Below, piece after piece: positions 1-5,273 of a stretch of 5,273 bases of DNA (position 1 is the stretch's first letter; each line of letters begins with the position of its first letter). Source of the stretch: Alphaproteobacteria bacterium (lineage in GTDB: Bacteria > Pseudomonadota > Alphaproteobacteria > M2410); the NCBI GenBank assembly GCA_021774955.1, contig JAJFIN010000012.1, positions 1 through 5,273 of the forward strand. Direction: 5' to 3'. Under the pieces are notes generated by a model. The model ran no database searches and was not told where the DNA came from. It worked only from the letters and a program-made list of their open reading frames with translations. The position numbers and the translations under genes are program-made.

Positions 1-1
1 G

Positions 2-715
2 GCAGACCCATATTTGCAAATGGCACTTGATGTGGTTGGACGAACCATCGGTATCGAGATTACTATTTATTCTCACTGGAGGCATGTTTTTATTTTGTTG
101 TTTCTTTATTTTGGATCGGCTGCCAGAGTGTACTGGAGTAAGGGTCGATTTGGGTTCTCTGTGTTTGCGATCACTTGGGGAGGCATGCTTGCGCTACTGG
201 CGAGCTTGGCACCAGGAAATATTCCTATTGACGATGGCAGATCAGACCTACCAGTTTTCACCTTTCCTTTATTGGCGTTGGTACTTTATGAAATGGGCGT
301 TACGGCGTTCAACACTATTGTTAGGAAGGACCGTGATGGGCGGCGAATTGCGAGCTTTTTGTTCGGACTAATCTCATTTACTTTGCCGGTAGTGATCATT
401 GGACTGAGTGTTTTGTTCTTTGGGTATGGATTTATACTATCTTTCTTTGATGTAGACTCTTCTAAACCCAACTTGATATTTCTACTAGTGTTCGTTCTAT
501 TTCTTTCACTTTACTGGATTGCGAGAGGAGCTTGGCTGGCCACATATGGTCAATATCAACTCTTGGATAGTCGAAGTCAGCCCACGGATCGAGAATGGTG
601 GACTAAATTCAGTCGTGCAGGTGGCACCAATAGCGGTATTTTGATTTTGAAATCAATGTTTAGTGCTGTAGCATTCTTTTTTGCGAATGCAGGTTTGAAG
701 CTACTCAACTTGTGA
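2..715 (+). CDS. Multi-spanning membrane protein of unknown function, probably 5'-truncated by the window edge
   Basis: The reading frame is open from the left edge (first codons Ala-Asp-Pro-Tyr) to a TGA stop. The first possible starts inside the window are TTG at 14 and ATG at 20. Neither has a Shine-Dalgarno sequence in front, so the true start probably lies outside. Counting from the TTG, hydrophobic stretches fall at about residues 25-41, 48-67, 79-99, 113-145 (long enough for one or two passes), 152-170 and 208-231. This predicts an inner-membrane protein with about six helices. A polar loop at 100-112 is rich in Arg and Asp, and another at 178-207 contains a Trp-Trp pair. I see no transporter, enzyme or signalling motif and do not recognise the family. 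The gene runs tail to tail with the minus-strand cassette, 31 bases away, so it is not part of that operon. Its base composition is low (about 33% G+C in the line at 421-480). A functional link to the cassette is not supported by the sequence. Confidence 0.8.
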   Translation, partial: ADPYLQMALDVVGRTIGIEITIYSHWRHVFILLFLYFGSAARVYWSKGRFGFSVFAITWGGMLALLASLAPGNIPIDDGRSDLPVFTFPLLALVLYEMGVTAFNTIVRKDRDGRRIASFLFGLISFTLPVVIIGLSVLFFGYGFILSFFDVDSSKPNLIFLLVFVLFLSLYWIARGAWLATYGQYQLLDSRSQPTDREWWTKFSRAGGTNSGILILKSMFSAVAFFFANAGLKLLNL

Positions 716-746
716 GAAGCTTAGTTTGTCCATATCCGATCATTAT

Positions 747-1664
747 TCAATCTGGACAGGGTTGATGAACAAGTTTTGCGCGTTCATTTGCCACCTCATC
801 AACGTTTCGTGTCAGAGCGTTTGCTGTCGCCTCAGCCGTTTCTGCTTCCTCCATTCTGCCTAACGCATTGAGGGCCAAGCCGCGATCTCGATGAGCCTCT
901 TCGTAATTCGCATCCAACCTGATGGCTGTGTCGTGGTCGATTAACGCTGGTTCGTACATCCTGGCTAGTTGAAAAGCATAACCTCTGTTGTTGTAGGCTA
1001 AAGCTGACTGCGGCAGCTGCCGCACGGCTTCCTCAAAGATAGGTAGCGCGGCCTCTGGTCCATCGAGGTCTAGAATCGCGTTTGCCTTGTTTCGCACTGC
1101 TTCTCCAAAAGAAGGGTCGATTGCGATTGCCTGATTGAAGCTCTGAAGCGCTACGCGGAGCTGACCGAGCTTTCGGAGGCAGCGGCCTCTTGCATTGTGC
1201 GCGGCAGGCCAGTTTGGCGCCATTTGTGTTGCTTGTGTAAAATCCACTAGCGCTTTATCCGGATATCGTCGCAGGAGACATGAGACCCCCTTTCTGAAAG
1301 CCAACTCCGCTGGCCAATTGGCGAAAATCGTTTCGCTCGCTTGCACTTCAACTCTTGCCCCACCAGTGGAAACCGCGACCGACTTAACGGGACAATCTCG
1401 CAATCTCATCAACAGATAGACGGCAATGTTTTCGTTTGTTGCCCGTCCAACGATCGCATCCAAGCAGGCTCCCTGAAGCATGAGGAGTTCAAGGTCAAGT
1501 TGCTTGCGGATTATCGAATCGTCTAATCCAGCTACGAAGTCGCCCTGAACTTGACCAGAAAATGATAACTCGACGTAGAACGAAGATTGCCGTTGAGCAA
1601 CGGTTCCATGCGTCGCGTCGAATGATGCTGATATGGTGAGCACTGCCATTAGAATAAATCTCAC
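747..1664 (-). CDS. Putative exported TPR-repeat protein, last gene of the cassette
   Basis: This is a 305-residue protein. Residues 1-23 look like a Sec signal peptide: Arg2, a hydrophobic core FILMAVLTI, and a possible cleavage after Thr-Val-Ala23. Residues 24-118 form a domain I do not recognise, with Cys67 and Cys91, which could form a disulfide if exported. Five back-to-back 34-residue tetratricopeptide repeats follow at 119-152, 153-186, 187-220, 221-254 and 255-288, with the usual Gly/Ala-8, Ala-20 and Pro-32 pattern. The last 17 residues form a short tail. TPRs bind proteins or peptides; no catalytic motif is visible. The GTG start overlaps the upstream stop codon as GTGA, which points to coupled translation, but it has no good Shine-Dalgarno sequence. 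The alternative is ATG at 1649, preceded ten bases away by GGTGAG. That start would remove Arg2 and weaken the export signal. The likely role is a scaffold or partner for the pathway product; this is inference. The TPR assignment is firm and export is likely. Confidence 0.9.
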   Translation of the reverse strand: MRFILMAVLTISASFDATHGTVAQRQSSFYVELSFSGQVQGDFVAGLDDSIIRKQLDLELLMLQGACLDAIVGRATNENIAVYLLMRLRDCPVKSVAVSTGGARVEVQASETIFANWPAELAFRKGVSCLLRRYPDKALVDFTQATQMAPNWPAAHNARGRCLRKLGQLRVALQSFNQAIAIDPSFGEAVRNKANAILDLDGPEAALPIFEEAVRQLPQSALAYNNRGYAFQLARMYEPALIDHDTAIRLDANYEEAHRDRGLALNALGRMEEAETAEATANALTRNVDEVANERAKLVHQPCPD

Positions 1665-2797
1665 CCTAACATTGTAGCTCGCGCGCCGAATATGTCTTTG
1701 ATGTTTGCCATGCGCCGATCAATAACTTCCCGCATCACCTTATTGGGTAAAGTTGCCGAAGACGCATTTGAATGCTCAGAATATTTAAAACAAGTGATAA
1801 AGTCGAAGTTGATTTTCTCTAGCAAGTCTACGGTTAGCCGAAAATCCGCCTCTGTCTCTCCTGGAAATCCCACAATGACATGAGTGCCTAGACCTATATC
1901 AGACGCGTTCTCCTTTATCCAATGTAGAGATCGCAGAACATCGCTCCTTCTGTAGGGGCGCCGCATGCGTCTCAATAACTCGTCGCTTCCTGATTGTATT
2001 GGGAGACAGATGGCTCGAATCCGCCCAAATGACGTTTGGAAGACATCTGCAAAATCGGAGAAACTACGAAGAAGGTAATTTATATTGAAGTCATGGATGA
2101 ATATTTTGTATTGTCCCTCGTAGGACAAAAGGCGGCGCAGGAGAGCGGCTAGATCGAATCCTGCGTCCCGACCATAGGCTCCGGTATCACCTCCCATAAG
2201 CATGATAGTTGGCTCGCCCTTTTCAAGGGCGGATTCAAACGCAGCGAGAATTTCGTTCAACGGTACGCTTTCCAGTTGGCCGGTTGCCTTCTTAATTACG
2301 CAATAAGAACAACTCAGTAAACATCCATGGTTGACGCGAATTTTAAATCCCCTTTTTGCTTCATCGTATTCCTGGCGAATGTTTGCCGATACAGTCGGTG
2401 AGACAACTGTACGGTCGATGTGTGTCAAATTTGGGTCGGGAATATCCCTCATCCTGACTGATTTTTCTTCGAGTATGTCTTCAAGGACATCGAGATTTCT
2501 GGGGGAAAAGAATGGACCGAGGCCCAAATGCTCTAGTTTGTTGGGGCTGATTGACGGTAGACAACCGCCAACAATAAGACGGCAGTTTTGGCGTTTTGCA
2601 GCATCAATTTCATTCAGTCGTTTTATGGAGCGAATTTCGCTATCCTCGTCGACGGCGCAACTAACAAGGATCGAAACATCACCATCGCTGGGATTGTCGA
2701 CGATCAAATAGCCATTTTTTTCCAAGAAAGTTTGAACACGTTCAGTATCCATCCATCGCTGCTCACACCCTGTGCAATCAATATACGCGGTCTTCAT
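1661..2797 (-). CDS. RimO-like radical SAM methylthiotransferase lacking the TRAM domain
   Basis: This is a 378-residue protein. The methylthiotransferase N-terminal domain (about 1-110) keeps the three ligands of the auxiliary iron-sulfur cluster: Cys11 in TGCEQRWMDTE, Cys47 in VSCAV and Cys79 in GGCLP. The radical SAM core has the CX3CX2C motif at Cys159, Cys163 and Cys166, then GGDTGAYGRD (202-211), LPIQSGSDELLRRM (265-278), IVGFPGETEADF (308-319) and CFKYS (336-340). Enzymes of this family put a methylthio group on an unactivated carbon, using SAM for both the radical and the methyl. MiaB acts on tRNA and RimO on ribosomal protein S12. The DTxAYG and CFKYS segments look more like RimO than MiaB. 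The protein stops about 38 residues after CFKYS, so the C-terminal TRAM domain is missing and a different substrate is likely. The start is the ATG overlapping the upstream stop as ATGA, with GGAG seven bases before it; an upstream in-frame ATG at 2905 would add 36 residues unlike the family. Confidence 0.93.
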   Translation of the reverse strand: MKTAYIDCTGCEQRWMDTERVQTFLEKNGYLIVDNPSDGDVSILVSCAVDEDSEIRSIKRLNEIDAAKRQNCRLIVGGCLPSISPNKLEHLGLGPFFSPRNLDVLEDILEEKSVRMRDIPDPNLTHIDRTVVSPTVSANIRQEYDEAKRGFKIRVNHGCLLSCSYCVIKKATGQLESVPLNEILAAFESALEKGEPTIMLMGGDTGAYGRDAGFDLAALLRRLLSYEGQYKIFIHDFNINYLLRSFSDFADVFQTSFGRIRAICLPIQSGSDELLRRMRRPYRRSDVLRSLHWIKENASDIGLGTHVIVGFPGETEADFRLTVDLLEKINFDFITCFKYSEHSNASSATLPNKVMREVIDRRMANIKDIFGARATMLG

Positions 2798-3966
2798 CGG
2801 AAATCTCCGCGATGAATCTCCCAATCCAGGGTGCTTCGCATGCTGACAGGAAAAATCGAGCGCGCGCTGGAATATTGTTTGTACATGTCTGATTGGATTG
2901 AACACAAAGAGAGAACAAACTCTTCGGATGGGTGAGGTCGCTTTGCAAAGACAGACCCTTGATCAGAATGAAAAACATTTGAGGAAACCGATATCCTATG
3001 ATCAAGGCACCACTCGTAGCCTGCAACAACAGAATGAATAGGCTCCAGCCCCCACACGAACCCGCAAAAGGCGTTGTACGGGCCAAACACTTCGGAAGCA
3101 TGTATAAGAGCGTCAAGCATTTTATCGTAACCATAGAAGTGCTGTTTACCAGGGCAGATATCTATGAAGGTATCACGATCAAACACCTCCAAATTGAAGG
3201 CGATTGAAGTCGTGCCCGCTATGTACAATTCCTCGATGAGATCTAGATTGTCTGGGGGCATTGTTAGAACGTGAATCGGAATCTTTGGATCCAAGGCGTC
3301 ATGGATGGCACGTACAATGCACGAGGTGTACATCACGCCTTCATCGTTGTCGGGAAATGTGCCTGTCGCTATGGAAATAATCGGGATGTCCTTCCACTTG
3401 GTCTGTTGGAAGAGCCGAGTAGCCTCTGCGACGACCTCAAGGTCAAATCTGTGCGCCATTGTTTTGCCAGCGGTCTTTCTAGCGTGCTTGAGAGAACAAA
3501 ATTTGCATGGCTTGCCGTCTGGGAAGTAATGACATTCGGGATATACGAAAAACCCTGGGGTAACCTCTCCCGCGACGGCAATGAAGTCTTCACTACGCTG
3601 ACCATCGCTTAGGACCTTACCAAAATATCCTGGCCGATCAGGTAACTCTACGACACGCACATACTTACCGTTGTGCTTAACGACAACTTGGTTGCCCTGT
3701 AGATGGAGCGTCCATGGCGACATTTCTCGACGAAGGACTGCTGTAATTGCGCCGTGTCCGACCCTTAACGCCTGTGGAACTCGGTGAGAGCGGACGACAT
3801 TACGGCTTGTGCGCCCATATACATATTGGTTGTCATAAAAAGGCTTCTTGATCGACTGAAACATGTCTGCTGGGAAGCTTAATCCGTGACATAGCGCAGC
3901 GACCTTTAGTCGTGCAGCAGTGCCTTTGGCGCCTCCAAGGAATGGGGTGAGATCATAGTCGATCAC
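2794..3966 (-). CDS. Radical SAM enzyme with unusual CX8CX2C motif and BioB-like core
   Basis: This is a 390-residue protein. Residues 1-135 form an N-terminal region I do not recognise. The likely cluster ligands are Cys145, Cys154 and Cys157 in ECHYFPDGKPCKFCSLK, a CX8CX2C spacing instead of the usual CX3CX2C. The rest reads like a radical SAM barrel of the biotin synthase type: SIATGTF (198-204) in the place of the SAM-binding GGE strand, MPPDNLDLIEEL (236-247), AGTTSIAFNLEVFD (250-263), PGK (272-274) and a late strand CGFVWGLEP (301-309). From memory, the BioB-like MSMEG_0568 group has a similarly widened cysteine spacing; I could not check this. Radical SAM enzymes cleave SAM to a 5'-deoxyadenosyl radical; the substrate here is unknown. 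No SPASM-type cysteine cluster is visible near the C-terminus. The start is GTG, with AGGAG ten bases upstream. The gene overlaps the glycosyltransferase by 14 bases and the methylthiotransferase by 4. The superfamily call is good; the function is open. Confidence 0.87.
   Translation of the reverse strand: MIDYDLTPFLGGAKGTAARLKVAALCHGLSFPADMFQSIKKPFYDNQYVYGRTSRNVVRSHRVPQALRVGHGAITAVLRREMSPWTLHLQGNQVVVKHNGKYVRVVELPDRPGYFGKVLSDGQRSEDFIAVAGEVTPGFFVYPECHYFPDGKPCKFCSLKHARKTAGKTMAHRFDLEVVAEATRLFQQTKWKDIPIISIATGTFPDNDEGVMYTSCIVRAIHDALDPKIPIHVLTMPPDNLDLIEELYIAGTTSIAFNLEVFDRDTFIDICPGKQHFYGYDKMLDALIHASEVFGPYNAFCGFVWGLEPIHSVVAGYEWCLDHRISVSSNVFHSDQGSVFAKRPHPSEEFVLSLCSIQSDMYKQYSSARSIFPVSMRSTLDWEIHRGDFR
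2805..2808 (-). promoter_or_regulatory. Ribosome binding site GGAG for the methylthiotransferase gene
   Basis: GGAG lies seven bases before the ATG at 2797, within the end of the preceding radical SAM gene. Together with the ATGA overlap it settles this start over the in-frame ATG at 2905. Confidence 0.7.
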
Positions 3967-5164
3967 TACTATAACTCTCCTCGTGTGCGGGGTCTTCTAA
4001 CGAACGTGTAGCCCTATCAGGGTCCCTAATATTTGGGATGTTCCTAATAACACTCGAAGCCTTGACAAACCCGTACTTCCGAAGTTCCCACCGAAATATC
4101 ATGTAGGCAAGCGCCATTGCTTGATCAATTTTTAGGCCATCGAATGGCCGCTTGTACGATGAGAGGGTATATTGAAGCGCGCAAACAGGCGTAAGCAAAT
4201 CGCTTATGAGTACGTATAAAGAGGCTAGCAGACGGAGTTTTAACGGATAATGGATCGGAGTTATCAGACATCGGAGACTGAGGCCAACTTCGACCAGAAA
4301 AAAAATAATCGAGGGCACTAAAGCCCACACTTGGCCCCAAAAACACAATGCAACGCCCAAAATTAGAGAAACATACAAAGTTATTGGGAAATTTAGAAAG
4401 CCATGCAAGTAGGGCACGGTAATATCTGGTGAGCCACTCGCCCAGTGGAACACGCTGAATCTGCCGCGGACTTCAACTTCCATTTTGCGAAGGAAATCCG
4501 AGAAACTGAGATTGTGTTCGTGTATGCCCGAAAGGATTGGGACAAATAAAAAGTGGTGACCTTGATTAAGTGCCACGAGAAGTGCCGGGACGTCCTCGCC
4601 TCCAAATCCAGGAGTGAATTCTTGCTCCGGAAAGTTGAGTGATAAAAAGACACTCCGCCTAACGATTCCAATCCCAGTCGAAAACGTCGTGAAGTCTTCG
4701 AGAGAAATAACTCTTCTTTGTTCCGACTTTTTGTAAATCGAATGTCGCTTTATGTCACGAATGGTGTTCCAATCTGAATTAGTTGCACTTCGATAGAAGC
4801 CACAGATCCCGACAAGATTTGGGTCGTGCAGGAATTCGGACATCGCGGGCTCAAGACCGCTCGGTTCGAGAGTAATGTGATCGTCTAAGAAAAAAATATA
4901 TTCATCTTTACAAAGATGGATTGCAAGATTTTTAGCAACCGAGATACTGCTTCCATTTGGCAGGTCGACAATCCATAGACCTAACCCAGCTATTATAGAC
5001 CTAGCCCTTGGAGAGGTTCCGTCATCTAAACAAATTATTGTAATGCGACCGAAAGTATATTTTTGAGACAAGATAGAAAAAATGGTTTTCTCGATTTTTG
5101 GTGGTTCTCCATGTAAAAGTATGGCGACAGTAACATTGAGCTTTTCTTTGGTGTAGGTTTCCAT
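3953..5164 (-). CDS. Membrane-associated family 2 glycosyltransferase, first gene of the cassette
   Basis: This is a 403-residue protein. The N-terminal GT-A catalytic domain spans about 10-240: VTVAILLHGEPP at the first strand, nucleotide-binding LDDGTSP (46-52), SVAKNLAIH (75-83), the metal-binding FFLDDH (91-96), and GFGGEDVPALL (186-196), the GGED acceptor or catalytic-base motif. HEHN follows at 215-218. Three hydrophobic segments come next (about 256-276, 278-297, 310-335), placing the active site on the cytoplasmic face of the inner membrane. Inverting GT2 enzymes transfer a sugar from a nucleotide donor; donor and acceptor cannot be read from the sequence. The chosen start is the ATG at 5164, with GAGG five bases upstream. 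An in-frame ATG at 5167 is only two bases from that site. The ATG cluster at 5200-5192 would add up to 12 residues but has no ribosome site. The base composition is low (about 30% G+C in the line at 5041-5100). It could instead build a polysaccharide unrelated to the radical SAM steps. Confidence 0.92.
   Translation of the reverse strand: METYTKEKLNVTVAILLHGEPPKIEKTIFSILSQKYTFGRITIICLDDGTSPRARSIIAGLGLWIVDLPNGSSISVAKNLAIHLCKDEYIFFLDDHITLEPSGLEPAMSEFLHDPNLVGICGFYRSATNSDWNTIRDIKRHSIYKKSEQRRVISLEDFTTFSTGIGIVRRSVFLSLNFPEQEFTPGFGGEDVPALLVALNQGHHFLFVPILSGIHEHNLSFSDFLRKMEVEVRGRFSVFHWASGSPDITVPYLHGFLNFPITLYVSLILGVALCFWGQVWALVPSIIFFLVEVGLSLRCLITPIHYPLKLRLLASLYVLISDLLTPVCALQYTLSSYKRPFDGLKIDQAMALAYMIFRWELRKYGFVKASSVIRNIPNIRDPDRATRSLEDPAHEESYSSDRL
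3977..3981 (-). promoter_or_regulatory. Ribosome binding site AGGAG for the CX8CX2C radical SAM gene
   Basis: AGGAG lies ten bases before the GTG start at 3966, inside the last codons of the glycosyltransferase gene. It supports GTG as the start. An ATG at 3956 overlaps the upstream stop codon but is out of frame with this gene. Confidence 0.6.
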
Positions 5165-5273
5165 CATGACCTCAACTATTGATACTATGTCCATCATCAA
5201 ATAAAATGGAACAGCTGCTGATCGGATTTAGGTGAGATTTTGGCTCATCTGTTGTTTCAATTTAAGCAGCGGC
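5165..5273. other. Upstream edge of the cassette, no convincing gene or promoter
   Basis: This stretch precedes the glycosyltransferase. On the minus strand one frame is open from the right edge to a TAA at 5230-5228 and would encode a tail ending in KLKQQMSQNLT. It could be the end of an upstream gene, but 14 open codons are expected by chance about half the time. I find no well-spaced -35/-10 pair. A six-base inverted repeat, GCTGCT (5214-5219) and AGCAGC (5266-5271), is too short and too far apart to call an operator. If the open frame is real, the operon extends beyond the window. Confidence 0.3.
5170..5173 (-). promoter_or_regulatory. Ribosome binding site GAGG that fixes the glycosyltransferase start
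   Basis: GAGG lies five bases before the ATG at 5164 and two before the ATG at 5167. The three tandem ATG-like codons further upstream (5200-5192) have no comparable site, so this motif favours the shorter protein. Confidence 0.6.

Noticed and set aside
727..758. Possible terminator hairpin TGTCCA...TGGACA between the convergent genes
   Set aside because: The six-base stem with a 20-base loop is AT-rich, has no T-run at the right distance on either strand and overlaps the TPR stop codon. No confident terminator is present.
2331..2815. Plus-strand open frames opposite the methylthiotransferase gene
   Set aside because: They are antisense to a gene with clear family motifs, and their translations look like random composition.
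2798..2905. N-terminal extension of the methylthiotransferase from an in-frame ATG at 2905
   Set aside because: The added 36 residues do not resemble the family, whose domain begins right at MKTAYIDC. They overlap the coding end of the previous gene, and the ATG at 2797 has a GGAG site and an ATGA overlap.
2778..3134. Minus-strand open frame of 118 codons inside the CX8CX2C radical SAM gene
   Set aside because: It lies wholly across a well-supported gene in another frame and shows no recognisable domain or ribosome site.
5214..5271. Inverted repeat GCTGCT / AGCAGC upstream of the glycosyltransferase
   Set aside because: Six bases separated by 46 is expected by chance; no further symmetry or promoter elements accompany it.

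Overview
The window carries five protein-coding genes and no RNA genes, insertion sequences or repeat arrays that I can recognise. It looks bacterial and probably Gram-negative. One gene product carries an export signal in front of tetratricopeptide repeats, and genes are tightly packed with GTG and ATG starts and GA-rich ribosome binding sites. I cannot fix the taxon. Base composition is uneven: 60-base lines that I counted range from about 30% G+C inside the glycosyltransferase gene to about 63% inside the TPR gene. This is compatible with an accessory, patchwork region.

Layout. On the plus strand, 2-715 is the end of a multi-spanning membrane protein of unknown function that runs in from the left edge. 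It converges on a four-gene minus-strand cassette. Read in transcription order (right to left), this encodes: a family 2 glycosyltransferase with a C-terminal membrane domain (5164-3953); a radical SAM enzyme with an unusual CX8CX2C cluster motif and a BioB-like core (3966-2794); a RimO-like radical SAM methylthiotransferase that keeps all six cluster cysteines but has no TRAM domain (2797-1661); and a putative exported protein with five TPR repeats (1664-747). Each junction overlaps, by 14, 4 (ATGA) and 4 (GTGA) bases, so the four genes are almost certainly one translationally coupled operon. The 109 bases upstream of the glycosyltransferase hold no convincing gene or promoter.

How the genes may work together (inference). 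Two radical SAM enzymes, one of them of the sulfur-inserting RimO type but without the domain used on tRNA or ribosomal substrates, sit beside a membrane-bound glycosyltransferase and a putative exported scaffold protein. This suggests a dedicated modification or biosynthetic pathway: a peptide, small molecule or glycoconjugate is carbon-modified and methylthiolated, glycosylated at the membrane, and possibly handled outside the cytoplasm. No precursor peptide is visible in the window, and the substrate is unknown. I do not recognise this four-gene combination as a described system.
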